Origin: Prevotella bivia DSM 20514
GTDB taxonomy: Bacteria; Bacteroidota; Bacteroidia; Bacteroidales; Bacteroidaceae
Direction of reading: 5' to 3'
Length of the DNA stretch: 64,000 nucleotides
NCBI RefSeq assembly: GCF_000262545.1
Contig: NZ_JH660660.1
Coordinates: 1,202,975-1,266,974 of the forward strand
Shown piece after piece: positions 1 to 7,418 of this stretch (its first letter is position 1; each line of letters begins with the position of its first letter). A program made the position numbers and the translations under genes. The notes under the pieces were generated by a model. It made no database searches and was not told where the DNA came from. It saw nothing but the letters and a program-made list of their open reading frames with translations.

Positions 1-166
1 TAATGCTATTTACTAGTCCTGTATATTCCCATATTGTAAGCCCCGTAATGATAGCAAAGAGTCCTACCATAAAGTCGGGACGGGTGAAACTACCCACCAT
101 TACCACCACGAACAATATACCAAAGATAGCACGTGTGATAAAGTTGCTTTGTTTCTCAGTCATCAT
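1..166 (-). CDS. cdsA: Phosphatidate cytidylyltransferase, N-terminal part (cut by window edge)
   Basis: The reverse complement gives 55 codons from a double ATG, MMTEKQSNF, then a hydrophobic run around GILFVVVMVG and TIWEYTGLVN before the window ends. CdsA makes CDP-diacylglycerol from phosphatidate and CTP in the inner membrane, the branch point of phospholipid synthesis. Only the first membrane segments are visible and the catalytic signature lies outside, so the name rests on this N-terminus and on the usual rsfS-ftsH-cdsA order in Bacteroidota. It starts 2 bases after the ftsH stop (TAA AG ATG), so the two are almost certainly co-transcribed. Confidence 0.75.
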   Translation of the reverse strand, partial: MMTEKQSNFITRAIFGILFVVVMVGSFTRPDFMVGLFAIITGLTIWEYTGLVNSI

Positions 167-168
167 CT

Positions 169-2292
169 TTATTCCGTTTTATTGTTGTTTTCGGTAGCTT
201 GAGTATCCGAAGTTGGTGTTTGTGAAGCCGCTTCGTTAGCAGCAGTGTTATTAATATCTTCCACTTTGCTTTCTAGCTCTGCTCTCTTTGCAGCCTCGTG
301 TTCTGCCTGTGCTAGCTTAACAGCCTCTGGCATATCCTCTAACTTAGGTTGGCGCATATCTTCGGCATCCATAATTTCTTGCGAACGGCTTATCCAAGGA
401 CGCTTTCCAAAGATCTCTTCCACGTCCTCTACCATAATAACCTCACGCTCTATTAGCACCTGTGCTAGACGGTTATGACCTTCTTTGTGTTCAGTCAATA
501 TCTGCTTTGCACGCTCGTACTGACTATTTACCATCTTCAAAACCTCTTCATCAATCACCTTTGCTGTGGTTTCTGAGTAAGGTTTTTGGAAGCCATATTC
601 GTCATTGTTATAATAGCAAACGTTTGGTAAACGATCGCTCATACCTGCGTATGCTATCATACCAAAAGCACTCTTAGTGGCACGTTCAAGGTCGTTTATA
701 GCACCAGTAGAGATATGTCCCGTGAACAATTCCTCGGCTGCACGACCACCAAGCAACGAACACATTTCGTCTAACATCTGCTCTTTGGTGGTGATAGGAC
801 GCTCTTCTGGTAAATACCATGCAGCTCCCAATGCTTGACCACGAGGGACAATGCTCACCTTAATCAATGGATGCGCATGTTCGCAGAACCAGCTAATGGT
901 GGCATGACCAGCTTCGTGTAACGCAATTGTACGCTTTTCGGCAGCGGTCATTACCTTAGTTTTCTTCTCTAATCCACCAATGATACGGTCAATAGCATCA
1001 AGGAAATCTTGCTTGCCTATTTGCTTGCTACTATGGCGTGCTGCTATCAGCGCAGCTTCGTTACATACGTTGGCAATATCAGCACCAGAGAAGCCCGGTG
1101 TTTGGCGAGAAAGCAAGTCGATATCCACTGTTGTATCTAGCTTCAGCTTAGCCATGTGTACCTTAAAGATAGCCTTACGTTCTGGCAAGTCGGGTAAATC
1201 GACATGGATCTGACGATCGAAACGGCCAGCACGCAACAAGGCTTTATCCAGCATATCTACACGGTTGGTAGCTGCCATAACGATGACACCAGAGTTAGTC
1301 CCAAAGCCGTCCATTTCTGTTAGCAATGCGTTCAAGGTGTTCTCACGCTCGTCATTACCACCCATAGAAGGGTTTTTCGAGCGAGCGCGCCCCACAGCGT
1401 CAATCTCATCTATAAAAATGATACACGGAGCCTTTTCCTTAGCTTGGTGGAATACATCGCGCACACGGCTCGCTCCCACACCTACAAACATCTCCACAAA
1501 GTCGGATCCGCTCATCGAGAAGAATGGTACGCCAGCTTCGCCTGCTACTGCCTTTGCAAGCAGTGTTTTGCCAGTACCCGGAGGTCCTATAAGCAAAGCA
1601 CCAGCAGGGATTTTACCTCCTAACTCGGTATATTTTCCAGGGTTCCTTAAGAACTCCACTATTTCTTCTACTTCTTGCTTAGCACCTTCTTGACCCGCTA
1701 CGTCCTTAAAGGTGATGCCCATTTCGTTACCTTTCTCGTATAGCTTAGCTTTCGACTTGCCTACACTGAACACGCCACCACCACCAGCAGCGCCACCACC
1801 CATCTTGCGCATCAAGAGCCACCAAACACCAAAGATTAAAAGCCATGGGATTAAGCCACTAAAGATACTGAAGATGCCATTGTCAGACTGATTGTCATAA
1901 CTAAAACTACCAATCTTGTGTTGCTTAACAGCCTGAGCTAGGAAAGTTTCAAGATTGTCGACAGAACCAAACTGCACGGTAACATAAGGTGTGTTGCCAG
2001 TTTGTTGAGGTCCTTGTTGGAAAATATCGCGTATATGGTTGGGTGCCACATACATCTTTAGCTCGTTCTGTGTCTTATTTACCACTACACGGGTAGCATA
2101 GCCCTTTTGCACATACTGTTGAAAGGTGGTATAATCTTTCTCAATGCTTATGCTTGAAGAGAAGAGTCCATTTCCTCCTCCAGTCAGTGCCACTAAAGAT
2201 AAAACGAGAATTGCAAGCACGTAGATCCAAGTCATATTAAACTTTGGCATCTTGGGCTTGTTTTGCTTGTTGTTGGGGTTTTGATTGCTCAT
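169..2292 (-). CDS. ftsH: ATP-dependent zinc metalloprotease FtsH
   Basis: Membrane-anchored AAA+ protease that degrades misassembled membrane proteins and short-lived regulators. From the ATG at 2292 it has 707 residues: a membrane segment near 21-40, a periplasmic domain, a second segment near 140-161, a glycine-rich linker, Walker A GPPGTGKT near 236, Walker B FIDEID near 293, and the zinc site HEAGH near 459. The last 60 or so residues are a charged, low-complexity tail. The frame is open upstream to a GTG at 2325, but an AGGAGG overlaps that codon and the family normally begins with the polar MSNQNPNN stretch, so the ATG is preferred. It follows rsfS by about 50 bases and precedes cdsA. 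Confidence 0.97.
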   Translation of the reverse strand: MSNQNPNNKQNKPKMPKFNMTWIYVLAILVLSLVALTGGGNGLFSSSISIEKDYTTFQQYVQKGYATRVVVNKTQNELKMYVAPNHIRDIFQQGPQQTGNTPYVTVQFGSVDNLETFLAQAVKQHKIGSFSYDNQSDNGIFSIFSGLIPWLLIFGVWWLLMRKMGGGAAGGGGVFSVGKSKAKLYEKGNEMGITFKDVAGQEGAKQEVEEIVEFLRNPGKYTELGGKIPAGALLIGPPGTGKTLLAKAVAGEAGVPFFSMSGSDFVEMFVGVGASRVRDVFHQAKEKAPCIIFIDEIDAVGRARSKNPSMGGNDERENTLNALLTEMDGFGTNSGVIVMAATNRVDMLDKALLRAGRFDRQIHVDLPDLPERKAIFKVHMAKLKLDTTVDIDLLSRQTPGFSGADIANVCNEAALIAARHSSKQIGKQDFLDAIDRIIGGLEKKTKVMTAAEKRTIALHEAGHATISWFCEHAHPLIKVSIVPRGQALGAAWYLPEERPITTKEQMLDEMCSLLGGRAAEELFTGHISTGAINDLERATKSAFGMIAYAGMSDRLPNVCYYNNDEYGFQKPYSETTAKVIDEEVLKMVNSQYERAKQILTEHKEGHNRLAQVLIEREVIMVEDVEEIFGKRPWISRSQEIMDAEDMRQPKLEDMPEAVKLAQAEHEAAKRAELESKVEDINNTAANEAASQTPTSDTQATENNNKTE

Positions 2293-2343
2293 TTCTTTAT
2301 TTCTTTTCGAGATAGAGGTAAACACCTCCTAGCAAAGTTTTTT

Positions 2344-2703
2344 TTATTCGATGTCTTCTAAGTGAGTTAGCTTGGCATCAGCCCAAAGGTGTTCTAGGTC
2401 GTAGAAAGTGCGTGTCTCAGGAAGGAAAATGTGTACTAGCACATCTACAAAATCGAGTGCTACCCACTGATTATTTCCTAAGCCCACACAGCTTACTGGC
2501 TTTTCACCAATAGTTTCTCTAACATAGTCGCCTATCGACTCTGCAATAGCTTCTACTTGTGCAGGAGAGTTACCTTGACAGATAACAAAATTGCGGCATA
2601 TAGCACCGTCTATTTCTGACAAGTCTGCAATAACTATGCCATGACCTTTTTTATCTTGAATACCCTTTGTAATTAACTCGACTAGTTTTTTCGTTTCTTC
2701 CAT
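2344..2703 (-). CDS. rsfS: Ribosomal silencing factor RsfS (Iojap/DUF143)
   Basis: A 119-residue protein of the usual RsfS size. Family knowledge: RsfS binds ribosomal protein uL14 and blocks subunit joining when nutrients are short. The family core is visible as DKKGHGIVIADLS near residue 17, a central FVICQGNSPAQVEAIA and a C-terminal WVALDFVDVLVHIF block. It is first in the minus-strand set rsfS-ftsH-cdsA, and a good Bacteroidota promoter lies 30-60 bases upstream (2733-2763). Confidence 0.93.
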   Translation of the reverse strand: MEETKKLVELITKGIQDKKGHGIVIADLSEIDGAICRNFVICQGNSPAQVEAIAESIGDYVRETIGEKPVSCVGLGNNQWVALDFVDVLVHIFLPETRTFYDLEHLWADAKLTHLEDIE

Positions 2704-2732
2704 TTATTATATATATAATGTATATTGAGTCG

Positions 2733-2763
2733 CAAAGTTACAGCAATTAACATGAAGCACAAA
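2733..2763 (-). promoter_or_regulatory. Promoter for rsfS-ftsH-cdsA
   Basis: Read on the minus strand: TTTG (2763-2760), 19 bases, then TAACTTTG (2740-2733). This is the Bacteroidota sigma-ABfr pattern TTTG-N19/20-TAnnTTTG. The start of transcription would fall near 2726, some 20 bases before the rsfS ATG. Confidence 0.7.
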
Positions 2764-2853
2764 ATAAATTTATTTTATTTTGCTATATTCTTCTTTCAAT
2801 GGGCGATTACACTGACTGTTAAGTATAATTTTTATATATTTTTTCCCTAAAGT

Positions 2854-2884
2854 TTTGTGATTTACGAAAAAAGCTATAACTTTG
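2854..2884 (+). promoter_or_regulatory. Promoter for tRNA-Gln
   Basis: TTTG at 2854-2857, 19 bases, TAACTTTG at 2877-2884. It fits the Bacteroidota consensus and places transcription start about 25 bases before the mature tRNA 5' end. Confidence 0.7.
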
Positions 2885-2917
2885 CAAGCGCAAATCAAAA
2901 CCGAGTTGTTTGATTAT

Positions 2918-2988
2918 TGGGATATGGTGTAATGGTAACACTACAGATTCTGGTCCTGTCATTCCTGGTTCGAATCCGGGTATCCCAA
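2918..2988 (+). tRNA. tRNA-Gln (anticodon CTG)
   Basis: Cloverleaf read by eye. The acceptor stem TGGGATA pairs fully with TATCCCA, the D arm holds AATGGTAA, the anticodon loop TTCTGGT gives CTG, and the T arm has GGTTCGAATCC. The U1-A72 start of the acceptor stem is as in E. coli tRNA-Gln. The base after the stem is A and the full CCA is not encoded. The last pair of the anticodon stem is an A-C mismatch. Confidence 0.9.
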
Positions 2989-2993
2989 CATCT

Positions 2994-3026
2994 AAAAAGA
3001 GCCGAATGATACATTCGGCTCTTTTT
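2994..3026 (+). terminator. Rho-independent terminator after tRNA-Gln
   Basis: Near-perfect hairpin, AAAAAGAGCCGAATG on the left arm and its complement on the right with a 3-base loop, ending in a T run. It begins a few bases after the tRNA. Confidence 0.85.
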
Positions 3027-3068
3027 GGTTTTTAGGAAGTAATATTAACGATTTAAAGTACAACTGAT

Positions 3069-3452
3069 ATGAAAAAAATATGCGCTATTTTATTGGGTAT
3101 GATAGGGTTAGGGACAAGTGCTTCGGCACAAACTAGCTATAAAAACGTAAATGTAGCAGCTTTTGAGCAACTAATCCATGCCGTTTCTGTGCAGATTGTG
3201 GACGTTCGCACACCCGCAGAATATGCTGCTGGACATGTGGAAAATGCTATTCTTGTCAATGTACAAGATCCACAGTTTGCCCATAACGCCGACTCCTTGC
3301 TCAATAAACATAAGATGCTAGCCGTATATTGTCGTTCTGGACATCGTTCTGCCATAGCTTCTGCCGCTTTGGCAGCTAAGGGGTATAAGGTTACTAATCT
3401 TCAAGGTGGTATTCTTGCGTGGATAGAAGAAAAGAAACCTGTGGTGAAGTAA
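3069..3452 (+). CDS. Exported rhodanese-like domain protein
   Basis: 127 residues. An N-terminal signal peptide (Lys-Lys, hydrophobic core, ASA cleavage region near residue 20) is followed by one rhodanese domain with VDVRTPAEY near residue 44 and the active-site loop CRSGHR with Cys88. Single-domain rhodaneses carry sulfur as a cysteine persulfide; the exported location suggests periplasmic sulfur or redox chemistry, with the substrate unknown. It stands alone between the tRNA terminator and a 22-bp-step repeat array that starts about 30 bases after its stop. Confidence 0.88.
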   Translation: MKKICAILLGMIGLGTSASAQTSYKNVNVAAFEQLIHAVSVQIVDVRTPAEYAAGHVENAILVNVQDPQFAHNADSLLNKHKMLAVYCRSGHRSAIASAALAAKGYKVTNLQGGILAWIEEKKPVVK

Positions 3453-3479
3453 AGGCGATAAAAGTAGTTTTCAAACTGT

Positions 3480-3700
3480 AGAAAGGTAAGCTATTATAAG
3501 GCTATAGCTTACCTTTTTTGTTGTAAAAGCTTATCTTTTGCGGACATTTTTAATTTATTTTTGACGTAAAAACAAATTAAAAAGGAAGTAAAAATAATTT
3601 ATTTTTCGTTTTAAAAGGTCATAGTTTGCTGTATAAAAGCTTATCTATTACTATTAAATAGCTGATATTTAGATATTTAGAAGCTCATTTCTTGTAGCGT
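3480..3700. repeat. Degenerate tandem array, 22-bp step, about ten units
   Basis: The core AAAG(G/C)TnAnCTnTT recurs at an exact 22-base step. AAAG-like tetramers begin at 3482, 3504, 3526, then diverged units at 3548, 3570 and 3592, then 3614, 3636, 3658 and 3680. The core is itself nearly palindromic, so neighbouring units pair: 3482-3494 with 3504-3516, followed by T6, would act as the terminator of the rhodanese gene. Units differ from each other by up to half their bases. It fills most of the gap before doxX, in which I see no gene. Related arrays lie at 24286-24400 and 56785-56920. Confidence 0.75.
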
Positions 3701-3831
3701 TGCTTCTACCATACTCGTGGTATTTTGCCCTTTGTTTGCTAGGTTGCTAAGTAATAATTGCTAAAAATTGCATCGTATCCGAATTGTTTGTTTGTCTTTG
3801 TCTTATTATTCACAATTTAAGGTAAAAGATT

Positions 3832-4263
3832 ATGATTTTAGGATTTTTATTTCCCAATGCGAATGAACAAACAAAGTTGTTAACATTAATGTTGCTTACA
3901 CGTGTTATATTTGGTTTGCTATTAGCACATCATGGTTTTGAAAAGTTGATCAATTTCAATGGTATGGCAGCAACCTTCCCCGATCCTTTTGGCATTGGCA
4001 GTGAGACTTCTTTAGCTATGGCTATCTTTGGTGAGTTGGTATGTAGTCTTGGGTTTGTTGTAGGATTTCTGCCTCGTTTGGTACTTATCCCCATGTCTAT
4101 AGCGATGATAGTAGCTATTCTTGCAGCTCATGGAGGTGATGTTTTTGGCGAAGAAGAGTATGCTTTCCTCTATCTCGTTGTATTCATCTTGTCATGGATC
4201 GCTGGTGCTGGTCGTTATTCTGTCGATAGGTTCATAGGTAATAAGGTGAAAAATATAGGATAA
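3832..4263 (+). CDS. DoxX family membrane protein
   Basis: 143 residues with four hydrophobic segments. The first holds LLTRVIFGLLLAHHGFEKL, and the typical FGELVCSLGFVVGFLPRLVLIPM stretch follows. DoxX proteins are small integral membrane proteins; some act with oxidoreductases in redox stress, but no function can be assigned here. Typical length, complete. No clear promoter was seen upstream, where the 22-bp array ends about 130 bases before the start. Confidence 0.85.
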   Translation: MILGFLFPNANEQTKLLTLMLLTRVIFGLLLAHHGFEKLINFNGMAATFPDPFGIGSETSLAMAIFGELVCSLGFVVGFLPRLVLIPMSIAMIVAILAAHGGDVFGEEEYAFLYLVVFILSWIAGAGRYSVDRFIGNKVKNIG

Positions 4264-4343
4264 TTTTAACCATATATTTTTATATTATAAATAGAGGCAA
4301 GTAAAAATATAAACCGCATAGTTGTAAAAAAAACATCGAAATG

Positions 4344-4375
4344 TTTGAGTATTTTGTTTTTTATGTGTATTTTTG
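4344..4375 (+). promoter_or_regulatory. Promoter ahead of the broken small membrane gene
   Basis: TTTG at 4344-4347, 20 bases, TATTTTTG at 4368-4375. It lies 75 bases before an ATG at 4450 that carries a strong AGGAGG site, so the degraded gene there was, or is, expressed. Confidence 0.55.
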
Positions 4376-4449
4376 TCCAAAATAGTCAGAAAGTCTATTT
4401 TTTGCTTTTAAACAATCTTTATTATTAACTCTTTAAAAAGGAGGTTTTT

Positions 4450-4677
4450 ATGAAGTCTTTTAAGTCTATTCGTTTTTTTCTAAAAAGGCGGTATGTTTGT
4501 TAATCATCTCTTGTTTTATCTTTTCTTGCCTTATAGACTATTTAATAAGTACTGGAGCTTCTTGTTTGGGTAGTTCCTACTCCAGTTACAGCAATAGGTG
4601 TAGCTGTATCTATTTACCAATATGTAAATTGTGAATATAGTGCAACAGATAATTATAAAAAATGTATGGGAAAATGA
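4450..4677 (+). pseudogene. Frameshifted small membrane or secreted protein gene
   Basis: An AGGAGG ribosome site precedes ATG 4450, which reads MKSFKSIRFF and then meets a stop at 4501. One extra T in the T7 run at 4473-4479 would continue as SKKAVCLLIISCFIF, a convincing membrane segment, then SCLIDYLISTGAS. A second indel near 4565 would restore the first frame, which runs TPVTAIGVAVSIYQYVN and ends at 4677. Two indels in a short gene point to decay, although the first sits in a homopolymer and might be variable or a sequencing error. The product family is not recognised. Confidence 0.45.
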
Positions 4678-4934
4678 TTATATCTAAAATAATAAAATCA
4701 ATAGTATTGACGCGAAGATCTTGGTTAAACACCAAAGGCACAGCTACTTTGTTTGAGTGTGTTTGTTTTGCTAGTTTCTTTCTAATTTTGACAGTGCTAT
4801 TTGGAGTATTGGTATATGATGCAAGACAATACTCTCTCTTAAATATTTTATTCTTAGGATTTCTTTTTCTTTTTATTTATATTCCAAATGTTATAGCTTT
4901 GGTTAGTTTAATCAGGCGGCGAAGTAATTCTTGA
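4662..4934 (+). CDS. Small hypothetical membrane protein
   Basis: 90 residues with two hydrophobic segments (about 29-50 and 58-82) and a basic end RRRSNS. The C-terminal pattern of a membrane helix, IPN and RRR loosely resembles the start of DUF805 proteins, too weakly to name. Its ATG overlaps the end of the frameshifted frame at 4677 by 16 bases, so it was probably co-transcribed with that gene. It could itself be a remnant. The 255 bases after it contain a 10-base inverted repeat (4974-4983 with 5013-5022) and no gene. Confidence 0.4.
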   Translation: MYGKMIISKIIKSIVLTRRSWLNTKGTATLFECVCFASFFLILTVLFGVLVYDARQYSLLNILFLGFLFLFIYIPNVIALVSLIRRRSNS

Positions 4935-5122
4935 GAAGTATTTGTAATTTAATTTAAAATAATAATAACTAAAAGAAATAAAACCCCTTTTGTAAGCATT
5001 CTAGAAAAGAGATTTTATTTCTAAGTATACAGTGATTAATATCAGTAGAATAAAGATAAGGAATATAAAGTAAATGATAAACTTAAAGTCCAAAAGAATG
5101 TATCTTTCTATAAATAAATGCC

Positions 5123-5130
5123 TAACTTTG
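5123..5130 (+). promoter_or_regulatory. Candidate -7 box for yitT-mnmA
   Basis: TAACTTTG fits TAnnTTTG about 60 bases before the YitT start. No TTTG is found 19-20 bases upstream, so only the proximal element is supported. Confidence 0.4.
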
Positions 5131-5189
5131 TACTATAGAAATAGTAATATAGTTTTAGTATTGAATAATTGTTTTTAAGATAGAAAGAA

Positions 5190-6122
5190 ATGGCTAAAAA
5201 GAAAAATGGAATCATTGGAGAATTAGCTGATTATGTAATGATAGCAATAGCTATGCTTTTGGGTAGCTTTGGGTGGTGTGCGTTTTTGCTTCCACATAAA
5301 ATTCCTATTGGTGGTATTGCTGGTATATCGGCTTTGATGTTTTGGGGATTTAATATTCCTGTACAGTATGTTTATTTTGCAATGAATGCCTGCCTTTTGC
5401 TTGCATCACTTTATATTTTAGGTTGGCGATTTAGTGTGCGAACGATCTTTGCCGTTATCGTTTTTACTATTTTTACTTCCTTCATCCAAGCAGTATTAGG
5501 CAATACACAACTTTTTTTAGATCAACCTTTTTTAGCTTGCATTATCGGAGGTGTTTTTCTAGGTGTGGGAGTAGGTATCGCTTTGCTTTATAATGCTAGT
5601 TCTGGAGGGTCGGATGTGATAGCTGCTATGGTGCGAAAATATCGTGATATATCATTGGGGCGTGTTATCTTAAGTTGCGACTTGATAATTATCACTGGAA
5701 GCTACCTTATTTTACATAATTGGGAAAATGTTATTTATGGCTATATAGTGCTATTTGTGATGAGTTATACAATAGACTATGTTATCAATGGTCGTCGTGG
5801 TTCGGTACAATTTTTTATCGTTTCCTCACATTGGCAAGAGATAGGCGAAGCAATTGGTAATGAGGTAGTGCGTGGGTGTACAGTCATTGAGGCAAAAGGT
5901 TTTTACACTGGTGAGAATGTTGGAATGTTGTTTGTTGTGGCTAGTCGTTCGCAAGCGCGCTCGGTTTATCAGGTTATTGACGAAATAGATGATAAAGCCT
6001 TTGTTTCGCAAGGTGCTGTTAATGCTGTTTATGGTATGGGCTTTGCCACAATGAAGATCAAGAAGCGTAAGAAACAACAGCCTGTTTCTGATTTTGAAAT
6101 CGTGAAGGATATAGACGAATGA
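5190..6122 (+). CDS. YitT family membrane protein (DUF161 + DUF2179)
   Basis: 310 residues: five or six hydrophobic segments over about 15-200, starting MLLGSFGWCAFLLPHKIP and including NASSGGSDVIAAMVRKY, then a soluble DUF2179 domain from about 205 to 285. The YitT family is widespread and its transport role is unproven. The stop overlaps the mnmA ATG by 4 bases, so translation is probably coupled. Confidence 0.9.
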   Translation: MAKKKNGIIGELADYVMIAIAMLLGSFGWCAFLLPHKIPIGGIAGISALMFWGFNIPVQYVYFAMNACLLLASLYILGWRFSVRTIFAVIVFTIFTSFIQAVLGNTQLFLDQPFLACIIGGVFLGVGVGIALLYNASSGGSDVIAAMVRKYRDISLGRVILSCDLIIITGSYLILHNWENVIYGYIVLFVMSYTIDYVINGRRGSVQFFIVSSHWQEIGEAIGNEVVRGCTVIEAKGFYTGENVGMLFVVASRSQARSVYQVIDEIDDKAFVSQGAVNAVYGMGFATMKIKKRKKQQPVSDFEIVKDIDE

Positions 6123-7279
6123 AGATAGAAGAAATAAAGGATAAAAAGATAGCAGTATTGCTGTCGGGTGGTGTAGATAGCTCGGTAGTGGTATGGGAAT
6201 TTGCCCGTTTGGGACTTCATCCCGATTGCTATTATATAAAGATAGGTCCAGAGGAAGCCGAAGCATGGGATTGTAGTTCGGAAGAAGACTTGGAGATGGC
6301 TACTGCTGTATGTCGTCGATTTGAGTGTAAGCTAGAAGTTATCGACTGCCATAAGGAGTATTGGGGACAAGTAACCAAATATACTATGGATAAGGTGAAG
6401 GCTGGCTTTACGCCAAATCCCGATGTGATGTGTAACCGATTGATTAAGTTTGGTGCTTTTTATGAGAAAAAGGGGTATGAGTATGACTTAATAGCAACGG
6501 GACATTATGCACAAACAAAGTGGATAGACGGTAAGAAATGGTTGTGTACTAGTCCTGATCCCGTAAAGGATCAAACCGATTTTTTAGCACAAATCTACGA
6601 TTGGCAGTTACAGAAAGCCATATTCCCCATTGGTCATTATGAAAAGAATGAGGTGCGGGAGATAGCAGAGCGTGAGCATCTGATAAATGCAAAGCGTAAG
6701 GACTCGCAAGGTATCTGCTTCCTCGGAAACATTGATTATAACGAGTATGTGCGCCGATATTTAGGTGAAAATGCAGGTGAAATTATTGAGTTAGAAACAG
6801 GAAAGAAAATAGGCGAGCATAAAGGGTTGTGGTTTCATACCATTGGGCAGCGTAAGGGCTTGGGCTTAGGCGGTGGTCCGTGGTTTGTGATAAAAAAGGA
6901 TGTGGAGAAAAATATTCTCTATGTAAGTCATGGTTATGACCCAGAAACAGCCTATAAGCGCAAGTTTAAGGTATGTGATCTCCATTGGTTAACAGTGTCG
7001 CCAAGTGAGCTTGAAGATAGCAACGGCATTATTTTACAAAATGGTTGTTGCTCTAGTTTTAAGCATACATTGATCCCTATAACCTTTAAGATACGCCATA
7101 CCCCTGAATATCATCAAGGTTATTTAGAGGTTTTATCAGAAGAAGGCCACTTGGTGGAAGGTAGTGAAGCTCTTATACATGCCCAAAAGAAGATACATGG
7201 AGTAGCACCGGGTCAGTTCTGCGTTATTTATGACGAGGAGCATGAGCGATGTTTTGGAAGTGGGGAAATAACTGTTTAA
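6119..7279 (+). CDS. mnmA: tRNA-specific 2-thiouridylase MnmA
   Basis: 386 residues. Family knowledge: MnmA adenylates C2 of the wobble uridine in tRNA-Lys, -Glu and -Gln and inserts sulfur. Visible: the PP-loop SGGVDSS at 16-22, the first catalytic cysteine in NPDVMCNR (Cys105), ATGHY, and the second cysteine in DSQGICF (Cys200), followed by the central and beta-barrel domains. Bacteroidota often carry two MnmA-type paralogues, so this may be one of a pair. It overlaps yitT by ATGA and is followed by 9-bp and 7-bp step repeat arrays. Confidence 0.92.
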   Translation: MKIEEIKDKKIAVLLSGGVDSSVVVWEFARLGLHPDCYYIKIGPEEAEAWDCSSEEDLEMATAVCRRFECKLEVIDCHKEYWGQVTKYTMDKVKAGFTPNPDVMCNRLIKFGAFYEKKGYEYDLIATGHYAQTKWIDGKKWLCTSPDPVKDQTDFLAQIYDWQLQKAIFPIGHYEKNEVREIAEREHLINAKRKDSQGICFLGNIDYNEYVRRYLGENAGEIIELETGKKIGEHKGLWFHTIGQRKGLGLGGGPWFVIKKDVEKNILYVSHGYDPETAYKRKFKVCDLHWLTVSPSELEDSNGIILQNGCCSSFKHTLIPITFKIRHTPEYHQGYLEVLSEEGHLVEGSEALIHAQKKIHGVAPGQFCVIYDEEHERCFGSGEITV

Positions 7280-7320
7280 TTCAATTGAGAATTTTATCAA
7301 GTTGATCATTGAGAGCTTTT

Positions 7321-7374
7321 CTAGGAGTACTAGTAATGCGCTAGGAGACCTAGAAAACCTAGGAATACTAGGAC
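7321..7374. repeat. Tandem array with 9-bp step, core CTAGG
   Basis: CTAG(G) starts at 7321, 7330, 7341, 7350, 7359 and 7368: a 9-base step with one 2-base slip. It lies between the convergent mnmA and lysozyme genes. A relative with core TTA(A/G)G is at 12321-12380. Confidence 0.7.
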
Positions 7375-7379
7375 GGGTA

Positions 7380-7418
7380 ACTCTCAACTCTCAACTCTCA
7401 ATTCTCAACTCTCAACTC
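7380..7418. repeat. Heptamer tandem repeat AACTCTC
   Basis: Five to six copies of AACTCTC or AATTCTC in a row, up against the 3' end of the lysozyme gene. The reverse-complement version (TTGAGA with A or G) occurs at 55686-55720 after menC. Confidence 0.75.

Noticed and set aside
3..197. Plus-strand frame of 64 codons at the left edge
   Set aside because: It is antisense to the convincing cdsA start and ftsH end.
5826..6266. 146-codon minus-strand frame over yitT/mnmA
   Set aside because: Antisense shadow of two well-supported genes.
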